Shown: positions 23,531-31,566 of the stretch, in pieces
How the letters are laid out: each line of letters starts with the position of its first letter
Numbering within the stretch: the first letter of the stretch is position 1
Assembly (NCBI GenBank): GCA_018649665.1
Contig: JABIHL010000148.1
Location: forward strand, 1-32,149
Source: Chloroflexota bacterium
GTDB lineage: Bacteria; Chloroflexota; Dehalococcoidia; Lucifugimonadales; Lucifugimonadaceae
Direction: 5' to 3'
Length of the DNA stretch: 32,149 nucleotides
Program-made: the position numbers and the translations under genes
Notes under the pieces: model-generated
Database searches by the model: none
Told to the model about the DNA's origin: nothing
The model's input: the letters and a program-made list of their open reading frames with translations, nothing else

Positions 23531-25780
23531 ATGAATGGCACAAGTTTTACAGGTAAATTAGCGAATTTCAGCGCACGACGCCGCTGGACCGTGCTCACTG
23601 CATGGTTACTGATATTAGTCGCAGCATTTATGGGTGCTGGAGCGATCGGCGATGTAACAGTTTCCGACGACGGGCAAAGCAGCTCTACTTTAGAATCTGC
23701 ACAGGCACGAGCACTCGTTGCTCAGCGAATCACAACCGAAGAAAACTCGAAAGAGTACGTAATAGTAGAATTTGAATCTGGCACGGCCGCAGATTCAACC
23801 AACAAAGCGTTCGTACGCACCTTAACGGCCGATCTAGCGGCTCTCGAGCACGTCGAAGGCGTAGTTAGCTACCTCGACGATGTAGAAGGTCTATTGAGTA
23901 GCGGTGAAACCTTCGCGCTTCTCCAGACCGGACTCACGGTCGAAGATAGCGAAGCCGGCGATATCATCGCACCGCTTCTCGTTGTAGTAGAAACCGCAAA
24001 CGAAACTGCCGGATTCCGAGTAAACACAATCGGTCAGGGCAGCGTTGAAACCGAATTCAACCACCTTGCAGAGGAAACCCTCCAAAAGGGTGAAATGATC
24101 GGAATGGGCTTCGCGCTCATCGTTCTACTCGTAGTATTCGGTGCGGCAGTCGCAGCGGGTCTTCCGATTCTGCTGGCAATATCTTCCATTCTCGTCGCAA
24201 TTGCGCTCAGCGCAGTTATCGGCAGGGTGATGGACCTCGACCAGTTCGTTGTTCAGATCATCACCATGATCGGACTTGCAGTCGGTATCGACTACTCACT
24301 CTTCATTGTGAAACGATTCACTGAAGAGGTTTCAAAGGGCCGTGACAAGATCACAGCCATCACCGCATCAGGCGATACAGCCGGACGCACAGTAATGGTT
24401 TCTGGAATCGCAGTCATGATCGCACTCAGCGGAATGCTGATCGTTCCTGGTCTAACTTTCCGCAGCTTCGGACTCGGCGCAATCGTAGTAGTAATCGCAG
24501 CGGTATTCGCAGCAACAACTCTGCTTCCAGCGATCATGAGTATTCTTGGTCACCGAATGTACTGGCTCCGATTGCCGTTCATCGGTCGCAAACTCGAAGA
24601 CGTGTCTGAAGACAACAGCGAGGGCGGTGTTTGGGACAAAATCACAGACGCAGTTACAGCACGACCAGTATTGAGCGTCGTAATCACCGGTGGCGCATTA
24701 CTCGCATTGACCGGACTAGCGTTCACAATGAACCTCGGTTCAAGCGGATTGGGATCACTCCCAGACGACAGCCCTTCACTACGGGCGTTCAACATTGTGA
24801 ACGCTGAGTTCAGTGATGGCCTACTAACCACCGACATCGTTATCGATGTGGCTGACGCAAGCTCTCCGGCAGTTCAAGCTGCTATCGAAAGTCTGAATGC
24901 AGACCTAGCCGCAGACTCGTTCTACGGCGACACGAAAGTAACGATCGCACCAAGCAACGACCTGGCAATTGTTCAGGCAGTAATCCAAGGTGATCCTGTT
25001 AGCGATGAAGCCTTTGAGGCTCTCTCACGACTACGTGACGACTACGTGCATTCAGCATTCGATGGTGTAGCAACGGTTTACGTCGCTGGCGACACCGCAA
25101 TGACTGTCGACAACGTTGGCGAAATGAAGAAGTGGCTCCCAATCGTATTCGGACTGGTTCTCACCTCTAGCTTCGTGCTACTCCTGGTGGTCTTCCGAAG
25201 CATCGTGGTTCCAATCAAGGCAGTTCTAATGAACGTGCTCTCGGTTGGTGCAGCTTACGGCTTGCTGGTACTCGTGTTCCAAAACGGAATTGGTGCCGAC
25301 CTGATGGGATTCAAGCAGACTCCGGTTATTGAACACTGGCTTCCACTGTTCCTCTTCAGCATCCTGTTCGGTCTCTCGATGGACTACCACGTATTCCTCC
25401 TCAGCCGAATCAAGGAACACTATGACCTAACTGGCAACAACAAACTCTCGGTGTCATTCGGTCTTCGCTCAACAGCGGGAATCATCACTGGCGCAGCGCT
25501 AATCATGGTTGGAGTGTTCGGTGGATTCGCAATCGGCGACATGTCGATGTTCCAGCAGATGGGCTTCGGTCTGGCTGCAGCGGTCATCATCGATGCAACT
25601 CTGGTTCGATCAGTCCTCGTCCCTGCAAGCATGGTGCTTCTGGGCGACAAGAACTGGTACTTCCCGAGCTGGCTCGAATGGCTCCCACGTCTCGATGTTG
25701 AAGGCGAGTCGGTCGAGGCAGTTGACACCCCTACGGCCCAGCCGACTGGCGTTCTCGTACCAAGTGGTGCAAGCGACTAG
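23531..25780 (+). CDS. MMPL/RND family exporter
   Basis: A 749-residue inner-membrane transporter driven by proton motive force, of the MmpL/YdfJ group. Architecture: a basic start and TM1 (about 19-40), an extracytoplasmic domain (about 45-188), TM2-6 (about 190-345) with the GIDYSLFIVKRFTEE motif, a cytoplasmic linker, TM7 (about 382-400), a second extracytoplasmic domain (about 405-530), then TM8-12 with FGLSMDYHVFLLSRIKEH and a final GFGLAAAVIIDATLVRSVLVP. The ATG follows GTAGGGGTTAATCAA, a Shine-Dalgarno that also pairs with the extended 16S tail. It is followed by a strong terminator, so it is probably monocistronic. Family substrates are lipids, surfactins or drugs; here unknown. The upstream two-component system suggests induction by envelope or antimicrobial stress. 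Confidence 0.95.
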   Translation: MNGTSFTGKLANFSARRRWTVLTAWLLILVAAFMGAGAIGDVTVSDDGQSSSTLESAQARALVAQRITTEENSKEYVIVEFESGTAADSTNKAFVRTLTADLAALEHVEGVVSYLDDVEGLLSSGETFALLQTGLTVEDSEAGDIIAPLLVVVETANETAGFRVNTIGQGSVETEFNHLAEETLQKGEMIGMGFALIVLLVVFGAAVAAGLPILLAISSILVAIALSAVIGRVMDLDQFVVQIITMIGLAVGIDYSLFIVKRFTEEVSKGRDKITAITASGDTAGRTVMVSGIAVMIALSGMLIVPGLTFRSFGLGAIVVVIAAVFAATTLLPAIMSILGHRMYWLRLPFIGRKLEDVSEDNSEGGVWDKITDAVTARPVLSVVITGGALLALTGLAFTMNLGSSGLGSLPDDSPSLRAFNIVNAEFSDGLLTTDIVIDVADASSPAVQAAIESLNADLAADSFYGDTKVTIAPSNDLAIVQAVIQGDPVSDEAFEALSRLRDDYVHSAFDGVATVYVAGDTAMTVDNVGEMKKWLPIVFGLVLTSSFVLLLVVFRSIVVPIKAVLMNVLSVGAAYGLLVLVFQNGIGADLMGFKQTPVIEHWLPLFLFSILFGLSMDYHVFLLSRIKEHYDLTGNNKLSVSFGLRSTAGIITGAALIMVGVFGGFAIGDMSMFQQMGFGLAAAVIIDATLVRSVLVPASMVLLGDKNWYFPSWLEWLPRLDVEGESVEAVDTPTAQPTGVLVPSGASD

Positions 25781-25806
25781 TACTTAGTCGATAACCACCC
25801 AAACAA

Positions 25807-25842
25807 AAAACGGGCGATGGAATTACTTCCATCGCCCGTTTT
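25807..25842 (+). terminator. Strong intrinsic terminator (copy A)
   Basis: A perfect 16-bp stem AAAACGGGCGATGGAA / TTCCATCGCCCGTTTT with a 4-base loop and the T4 end, then CGTTTATTCC. It is nearly identical to the terminator at 28709-28744 that closes the ABC operon. Confidence 0.92.
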
Positions 25843-25882
25843 CGTTTATTCCTACAATTTTTATCTGGGCTTGAGCGCCCCG

Positions 25883-25930
25883 CACCAGATCCCTCGGTTC
25901 CAGTGACTCCATCCCGGAAGATGGCAGAAA
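25883..25930. repeat. Intergenic palindromic repeat fragment, exporter copy B
   Basis: Begins with the same 17 bases as 23243-23259 and continues through ATCCCGGAAGATGGCAG, a degenerate return arm. It sits about 110 bases before leader B. Confidence 0.5.
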
Positions 25931-25991
25931 TTTGGATTCCCACCTCATCTGCCACTAAAGAGCTACTACGCTCTCTTGTTCAGTAGCCCAT

Positions 25992-26135
25992 AAGAGCACC
26001 ACGATGCTCGCCCTTTCGTGGACTGGCGCCACCACCCTAGTGTGACGCCAGTCGCAGTCGTCAGAAATAGATTTGTATGTAGACAAACAAGCCCGCCACG
26101 TGGCGAGCAAATCTAATGACTTAGTAGGGGTAATC
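25992..26135 (+). promoter_or_regulatory. Exporter leader B (homologous to leader A)
   Basis: 144 bases before the ABC ATPase start, colinear with leader A. It has AAGAGCACC, a GAGCA/TGCTC hairpin (25994-25998 with 26005-26009), CTTTCGTGGACT (26013-26024), an ACTGGCG/CGCCAGT hairpin, then AACAAGCCC and a perfect 12-base palindrome CGCCACGTGGCG (26094-26105) in place of leader A's GCCC/GGGC hairpin, and GTAGGGGTAATC before the ATG. Pairing is kept while sequence differs, which favours a role for structure. Confidence 0.65.
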
Positions 26136-27101
26136 ATGGCGCTGAATTCAAATGGAACGATTGTAGAGACCGCGGGGCTAACGAAGTCCTACAAGGGTGT
26201 AAATGCCCTCAAGGGTCTGGACTTGAACGTTCCTAAACACTCAATTTTTGGTTTTCTAGGTTCGAACGGATCTGGAAAGACAACGACCATCAAGCTCTTA
26301 CTCGGGCTCACACAGCCCACTGAGGGAAGCGCTTCTATCTTCGGTCTCGACTCGGTAGATGAGAGCTTGGAGATTCGTAAGAAGGTCGGCTATCTAGGTC
26401 AGGACCCACGGTTCTTCGACAATATGACAGCACGAGAAACAATGCGTTTCCGAGCCGGGTTCTACTACACAGGCCCTAGCATGGCGATCGAATCACGAAT
26501 ATCTGAAGTACTTGATTTAGTCGGAATTTCCGACAAGTCTGATCGACCGGTAAAAGGCTTTTCAGGCGGTGAACGCCAGAGACTCGGCATTGGTCAGGCG
26601 TTAATCAATTCGCCCGATCTACTAATTCTCGACGAACCAGCTGCAGCACTAGACCCGATGGGTCGACGTGATGTCCTCGACGTTATGCGCAGCTTGAAGT
26701 CAGAAACCACCATCTTTTACTCAACTCACATCCTCGACGATGTGCAGCGGGTGAGCGATTCAGTGGCGATTCTGAACCACGGCAACCTTCTGGCTCAGGC
26801 GCCGATCGAAGAACTTCTTGGCGGATCCGGAAAAACGATTTACACCATCGTCCTAAAAGGCGATTCAAGTGAAATTCAGCTTCGGGTTATGTCTAAGGAA
26901 TGGGTCGAATCGGTTGATGTTTCTCCAAGTAAAGAAGAAACCATATTGCAAGTAAGTGTCACCGACGATAAAGCCGCCGAAGCGCAGCTGATGCGTCTCA
27001 TATCAACCGACGAACATGTGACCGTAAGTGAATTCAAACGACAAGAGATGGATCTCGAAGAAGCATTCATCAACCTCGTGGAGCAGAACGATGACAACTA
27101 A
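26136..27101 (+). CDS. ABC exporter ATP-binding protein
   Basis: A 321-residue ATPase of the drug/antibiotic exporter type (CcmA/DrrA-like). Walker A is GSNGSGKT (42-49); the Q-loop is in YLGQDPRFF, the signature is FSGGERQRLGIGQ, Walker B LLILDEPAAALDP, and the switch His is in STHILDD. The C-terminal 100 residues form the regulatory domain common in DrrA-like subunits. The start is ATG 26136: the upstream GTAGGGGTAATC aligns with the same element before the MMPL start, and residues before it (from TTG 26073) are unlike the family. The end overlaps the permease start by 11 bases. It is preceded by leader B and energises the permease that follows. Confidence 0.96.
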   Translation: MALNSNGTIVETAGLTKSYKGVNALKGLDLNVPKHSIFGFLGSNGSGKTTTIKLLLGLTQPTEGSASIFGLDSVDESLEIRKKVGYLGQDPRFFDNMTARETMRFRAGFYYTGPSMAIESRISEVLDLVGISDKSDRPVKGFSGGERQRLGIGQALINSPDLLILDEPAAALDPMGRRDVLDVMRSLKSETTIFYSTHILDDVQRVSDSVAILNHGNLLAQAPIEELLGGSGKTIYTIVLKGDSSEIQLRVMSKEWVESVDVSPSKEETILQVSVTDDKAAEAQLMRLISTDEHVTVSEFKRQEMDLEEAFINLVEQNDDN

Positions 27102-27900
27102 TACACAACAACTGAATAGAGTGAACGGACAGAACTGGAGCGCAGGTCTTGGCAACCTGAGCCGCATGGAAGTCGCTAAATGGGTCAAATCTCGCCAGGG
27201 ACTAATTCACCTAGGACTCTGGATGTTGATCATCAACGGCCTCATGGCAATCATCATTTCTACAGCAGGAGAAGAACTAGAAGCAGGCCAAACAATCGTG
27301 TCTGCAAGCATCGAGCCATTCATTGGCATCACCAGCTGGTTTACAGCCATCGGTGTGTCCGTTGTTGCGATGGGAGCGATTGTTGGTGAGAAACGTTCTG
27401 GAATAGCCGCATGGATTTTATCTGCACCGGTTTCAAGAACTTCCTACTTCACATCAAAGTTCGTAGTAATTGGGTTCTTCAGCGTAATAACAATGGTCGT
27501 GATTCCAGGACTCATCGTTTTCGCAGAACTGTCGTTCATCCCTTCCGGTGCTGAAGTTGGAGAAATTTCAATCCTTCCATGGATCGCCAGCGTCGGTGCG
27601 CTTGCTCTGAACGTTGTGTTCTACCTGAGCCTGACCCTCTTTTTGGGAACTGTGCTCAGCTCACGCGGAGCCGTAGTCGGTATTCCGATTGGGTTCGTGT
27701 TCGCAGGAATGTTCTTGGGTGGCGTGCTTCCTGAAGGAATCGCACAGCTCACACCATGGGCAGTTGTATCGCCTCTAGCGATGGAACTTGCCGAGGGAGC
27801 GAAAGACGTTACTAGCTACGTTCCAGCAATCTCGTCGGCAGTTTGGTCTGTAGCCCTCATCGGCGCATCCATCTGGCGATTCAACCGAGAAGAATTCTAA
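27091..27900 (+). CDS. ABC exporter permease (ABC-2 type)
   Basis: A 269-residue membrane subunit with about six helices (near 38-58, 80-103, 122-150, 162-185, 195-215 and 240-262, counted from the ATG at 27091). VGEKRSGIAAWILSAPVSRTSYFTSKF after the second helix is the typical coupling segment that contacts the ATPase in ABC-2 permeases. The ATG overlaps the ATPase gene by 11 bases, so translation is coupled; a longer in-frame start at 27028 lies well inside that gene and is unlikely. It works as the membrane half of an exporter for an unknown substrate, perhaps an antimicrobial compound or lipid. Confidence 0.92.
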   Translation: MTTNTQQLNRVNGQNWSAGLGNLSRMEVAKWVKSRQGLIHLGLWMLIINGLMAIIISTAGEELEAGQTIVSASIEPFIGITSWFTAIGVSVVAMGAIVGEKRSGIAAWILSAPVSRTSYFTSKFVVIGFFSVITMVVIPGLIVFAELSFIPSGAEVGEISILPWIASVGALALNVVFYLSLTLFLGTVLSSRGAVVGIPIGFVFAGMFLGGVLPEGIAQLTPWAVVSPLAMELAEGAKDVTSYVPAISSAVWSVALIGASIWRFNREEF

Positions 27901-27955
27901 ATACCGATCAACACATCAGCTGTAGAAGGCTGAAATCGAACAAGGAATACGGACA

Positions 27956-28678
27956 ATGACTGCATCAAACGTACTACGAAACAACAGAATGGCTCTGCTC
28001 ACAGAACTACTAACCCTTTGGTTTCAAGAACGCACTTGGCGCAGTTTTGTGTACCTCCTACTAGGTCTGCCGCTTGGCATTGTGTACTTCACCTTCGTGG
28101 TGACGGCCACATCGCTGAGCGGCGGCATGATGGTAACTCTGGCAGGAATTCCACTGTTGGTGGGAACTTTTATCGGAGTCAGGGTGCTGGCGAAATTTGA
28201 TGCGAAAGTTTCAAATTCCATCCAGCAGACGAACATCGTGCTGCCTCCCGCTACTTGGGATGAAGGCAACTTGCATACCAAGATCGAAATGACAGTAAAG
28301 AGTCGTGCCACATGGAAGAGCTTCATCTACATGGTGGCAATGCTACCGATCGGGATAATGAACTTCACGGCTGCCGTGACTTTCATTGCTATCGGTGCGA
28401 TGTGGGCAACGTTCTGGTTGTGGTCCGACTGGACTCAAATTGAGTTCACTTGGACAGTTGACCATGTGATTGATTTCGTTTGGCACGTCGAGGCCCCAGT
28501 AGACGTCCCGTGGCAAGCAGAAGGACTAGTGATGGCAGCGGGTTGGCTAATGCTCATCACAGCACCGGCAATACTTATTGTTATGGCGCACTTACAGGGT
28601 CGATTCGCTCAGCGGATGTTGTCAGACGAGAACGTAGCAACAGAACAGCAATTGTCACCGTTTGGAGCAGCAGCGTAG
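27956..28678 (+). CDS. Stand-alone 'putative sensor' domain membrane protein (PF13796-like)
   Basis: A 240-residue membrane protein. WRSFVYLLLGLPLGIVYFTFVV, a short GG turn, then a second helix ending FIGVRVLAKFDAK match the 'putative sensor' domain usually found at the N-terminus of actinobacterial NarL-type histidine kinases. The pattern recurs (WKSFIYMVAMLPIGIMNFTAAV at about 123-144), with a last helix at about 192-212. No kinase domain is present. The ATG has AAGGAATACGG upstream. It is 55 bases after the permease and before the shared terminator, so it is probably the third gene of the exporter operon. It may sense the exported compound and act on the kinase at 20850; that link is inference. 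Confidence 0.8.
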   Translation: MTASNVLRNNRMALLTELLTLWFQERTWRSFVYLLLGLPLGIVYFTFVVTATSLSGGMMVTLAGIPLLVGTFIGVRVLAKFDAKVSNSIQQTNIVLPPATWDEGNLHTKIEMTVKSRATWKSFIYMVAMLPIGIMNFTAAVTFIAIGAMWATFWLWSDWTQIEFTWTVDHVIDFVWHVEAPVDVPWQAEGLVMAAGWLMLITAPAILIVMAHLQGRFAQRMLSDENVATEQQLSPFGAAA

Positions 28679-28708
28679 CTCTGGATTCGACGCAACTAGC
28701 TGTAAATA

Positions 28709-28744
28709 AAAACGGGCGATGGAACCAAATCCATCGCCCGTTTT
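28709..28744. terminator. Strong intrinsic terminator (copy B), probably bidirectional
   Basis: A 15-bp perfect stem AAAACGGGCGATGGA / TCCATCGCCCGTTTT with a 6-base loop, then CGTTTGTTC. It closes the ABC operon, and on the minus strand (followed by TATTTA) it can close the transketolase-like gene. Stem and 3' flank match terminator copy A at 25807-25842. Confidence 0.9.
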
Positions 28745-28779
28745 CGTTTGTTCTATTTGAACGCTAGCTCACCTGTGAA

Positions 28780-31335
28780 CTAGGCATGACCGTTGAAGGC
28801 TGCAGTCTGCTTGCTCATTCGAGCACCGTGGTCGTCAGCGAATCGCTTCACTGCGTTGAAGATCGAATCCTGGTCGAGATGAGCTTCCTTGATCACGTCG
28901 TCCTCGGTACCACCGCTCAACCACTGGTTGTCCCAGTCAGAAGTCAGCGAGTACTCGTCGGTCAACGGGCCAACTCCAGTAACCGGCCATACACGGCGAG
29001 TTCCTGTGGTTACGACCATCATGTTGAACTTCTCGGCATCCGAGAGAACGCTCTGCTTGTACTCTTCCGACTGTCGATCGAACAGCTCTTCACTGATCGC
29101 AGCAACAACCTTCACGTTAGCTCCAGCAGATTCGATATCGTCAAGCGCGTTCACGAGGTTCACTGTCGAGCTTGAACCCTGCGAAAGCACAACACCGTGC
29201 TTAGGTTTGCTCTCATCGTAATCACGGATGACGTAGAAGCCCTTTGCCGCTGCGTTGATGTCGGTGTCGGCAAATTTAGTACGGTCTGCCACTGCGAAGT
29301 CCGGTCGTGCGACTTCCATAACAATCACGCCGACCTTCGGGTCGCGAGCAGCAATTTCAGCGGCAGCGAAGTATCCCGGAGCAACGTCGTTGTAATCCCA
29401 GAAGCTAAGAACTATTACCTGCCCCTTAGGGAACAGCTTCCACACCTGAGGTGCGAAGATTCCGAAGTGAGTTCGTGCATCGGCAGCAGTCTCTGGACCC
29501 GAGTGACCAGCAAGGACGTGTGCAACACCCATGCGGAACGGTGAATCCTGGTTTTGCTGGCTCCAAACACGAAGCGGTAGGTACATCAGAGGCGTAAACG
29601 CACCGTATGTACCTGAAATCGACCAGACTCCGTTGAACTTCTTAGGGTCCTTCGAAAGCGACTGGCTAGTAAATCCAACAGCTGTAAGAGCGTTTCCGGC
29701 TTCCTGAATCGGAGCCTTCAAACGAGTGCCAGCCTGGTTTTCGATCGGATCGTAGTGTCCCCACAACGATCCAGCGTTCACGTTGATCGATTCAGCAAGG
29801 TCGGCTGCGACAATTACGAAACGGTTTTCCGTAACGTAATTCGCCCACTTGATGATTTCAGAAATCGCTCGACGAGTTCCCTTGACCTGACCCGGCTCTT
29901 CGTAGAGCTTGATCGCAACGTCCTTGGTCTCGCCAGTAATGTGATTCTTGGCCGTAACCGTCGTTGGCTCGATCGGCAGGTTCTTCACCCGAAGTCGATC
30001 GTCTTGGAACGGATCTACATCGGCTTGAACGCTAAGTGAAAGATCGTCGTTGACTTTGTCGCCAAGCTCAACGAGCTTGTCGGCAAGCCAGTCGCCAAGA
30101 CCCGAGTTGTCGAGAACCGACATCGCAATGTCGATGTTGGCCTTCAACTGAAGAAGGTTTTCCTTTGGATCCTTCACTGCGCCGTCACGGATGCCTTCGA
30201 ACTTCACGCCGAACTTATCTTCAAATGTAGTAGCCAGACCTTGGAAGTACTCGCCGTTCATAGGCAATCCGTAAGCGTGACTTGAGTGGTCTTTTATCTG
30301 AGGAATGCCACCCGGCAGATCTTCTCCATCCGGAGCACCAGGCCAGTAACCCTTGACTGTCTTACCGATAACAATGATCGGTCGACGATCCGACTCGTCA
30401 GCGTCTTCCATCGTCTTCAAGGCAGCAACAACCTGATCGTAATCAGTTGCGTTATCGACTCGAATTACGTTCCAGCCGTACGACGACCACTGGTTCTCGA
30501 TGTCGTAGGTATCTTCCTTCACAACGCTGCCGATGAGTTCGTCATCGATACCGGCGTTGTTGTAGGACATCAGCACACGTAGACGCTTACCGACTCGGTT
30601 GGCAACTGCCTGAGTCTTGAACTCCTGCGAGTGACCCGAAGTAAGAGCGAATTCCCCTTCGAGTGCGAAAATCTTCAGTGATTCGTCGGCACCCATCATG
30701 TCCCAGAACGCAGCCTTACCAGCAGAGGTAGCGATACCAACTCCCGAAGGACCACCGTTCACATCATTCGTGAGGTCGGTCGATTCTGAGTGACCCGATA
30801 GCGCACGGATGCCGCGAATCTTTGCCTGAGAAAATGCAGGGTGATCGGTAAGACCGTTTTCTTCAAGAATATTCGAAAGCGCACCAGCACCTCGGCGGAA
30901 ACCAAGAGCATCGATGGCAAGCATCGAAGCTTCAGCGTCAGCCTTGTACTTATCATCGCCAGTTGCCTTGTGCTTGCGATCGAGCGCCTCGCCCATGAGC
31001 ATCCACATTGCGTATGTGACAGGAGCGTTGTGACCACCAGCGAGCATGAACTTGTCAGAGAACGGGTGCTTCGGTCGACGGTAGTCGAACGTCATTCCAC
31101 CGTTTTCAGGGCCGGCGAGGTGAGTAGAAATCACGTAAGGCGTATAAGCCGTACCACCACCGAAGTGACCCGTCTGATGATAGTTGCACATCAAAACGAA
31201 AGTCATGTTTGTCAGGAAACCAAGTTGTTCCAGACGTTCCTTGTCGTAATCAGGAACCTGAACAGCGTTGTCGGTTATGACCTGATCAGTTGACGAGGTG
31301 TGAATCGTGACGGTTGAACTACCGCGAGGTGACAT
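28780..31335 (-). CDS. Transketolase-like ThDP-dependent enzyme
   Basis: An 851-residue protein of the transketolase/pyruvate-dehydrogenase E1 superfamily, longer than classical transketolase (about 660). The N-terminal ThDP-binding half includes GHFGGGTAYTPYVISTHLAG and SGHSESTDLTND. The metal/ThDP motif (GDG...NN) reads LEGE, then NN 30 residues later in MSYNNAG. The pyrimidine-binding domain has FVIVAADLAESINVNAGS and ISGTYGAFTPLMYLPLRVW; the C-terminal domain follows (about 690-851). Ketol transfer between sugar phosphates or a 2-oxo acid decarboxylation are the likely activities; the substrate is not certain. The start is ATG 31335, with GGAG 11 bases upstream, in preference to TTG 31374. 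It is divergent from an aldehyde dehydrogenase; dyad elements lie between them. Confidence 0.85.
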   Translation of the reverse strand: MSPRGSSTVTIHTSSTDQVITDNAVQVPDYDKERLEQLGFLTNMTFVLMCNYHQTGHFGGGTAYTPYVISTHLAGPENGGMTFDYRRPKHPFSDKFMLAGGHNAPVTYAMWMLMGEALDRKHKATGDDKYKADAEASMLAIDALGFRRGAGALSNILEENGLTDHPAFSQAKIRGIRALSGHSESTDLTNDVNGGPSGVGIATSAGKAAFWDMMGADESLKIFALEGEFALTSGHSQEFKTQAVANRVGKRLRVLMSYNNAGIDDELIGSVVKEDTYDIENQWSSYGWNVIRVDNATDYDQVVAALKTMEDADESDRRPIIVIGKTVKGYWPGAPDGEDLPGGIPQIKDHSSHAYGLPMNGEYFQGLATTFEDKFGVKFEGIRDGAVKDPKENLLQLKANIDIAMSVLDNSGLGDWLADKLVELGDKVNDDLSLSVQADVDPFQDDRLRVKNLPIEPTTVTAKNHITGETKDVAIKLYEEPGQVKGTRRAISEIIKWANYVTENRFVIVAADLAESINVNAGSLWGHYDPIENQAGTRLKAPIQEAGNALTAVGFTSQSLSKDPKKFNGVWSISGTYGAFTPLMYLPLRVWSQQNQDSPFRMGVAHVLAGHSGPETAADARTHFGIFAPQVWKLFPKGQVIVLSFWDYNDVAPGYFAAAEIAARDPKVGVIVMEVARPDFAVADRTKFADTDINAAAKGFYVIRDYDESKPKHGVVLSQGSSSTVNLVNALDDIESAGANVKVVAAISEELFDRQSEEYKQSVLSDAEKFNMMVVTTGTRRVWPVTGVGPLTDEYSLTSDWDNQWLSGGTEDDVIKEAHLDQDSIFNAVKRFADDHGARMSKQTAAFNGHA

Positions 31336-31401
31336 ACGTTCAATTACTCCAAATAAAAAATCGAATCTATGCAAAAACTGCGCGCGAATCCTTATAGGGT
31401 C

Positions 31402-31418
31402 CCGCGAAATATTCGCGG
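31402..31418. promoter_or_regulatory. Dyad in divergent promoter region, site 1
   Basis: CCGCGAA and TTCGCGG are perfect 7-bp arms around ATA. A related imperfect dyad at 31493-31508 (TTGCGAATATTTCACA) and further GCGAA motifs nearby (31384-31388, 31431-31436) suggest a binding site cluster for a regulator of the transketolase-like gene and/or the aldehyde dehydrogenase. Confidence 0.4.
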
Positions 31419-31492
31419 CGTCAGAATATCTGCGAATCGGCTACTTTGCCAGCCCGAAAGAGGCATATCCGGGTACTATCGCACCGAGATAC

Positions 31493-31508
31493 TTGCGAAT
31501 ATTTCACA
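31493..31508. promoter_or_regulatory. Dyad in divergent promoter region, site 2
   Basis: TTGCGAATATTTCACA is a degraded inverted copy of the core GCGAAATATTCGC of site 1, about 90 bases away and closer to the aldehyde dehydrogenase start (31567). Confidence 0.35.
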
Positions 31509-31566
31509 CGTTCAGAATCCATAGCCAAATTATCGAGCACCGTTTGACCGGGTAGAGAGCACAAAC

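Noticed and set aside
25955-26137. 60-codon minus-strand frame across leader B
   Set aside because: Its similarity to a frame in leader A follows from DNA-level leader homology, frames are not preserved along the whole length, and no start signal is present.
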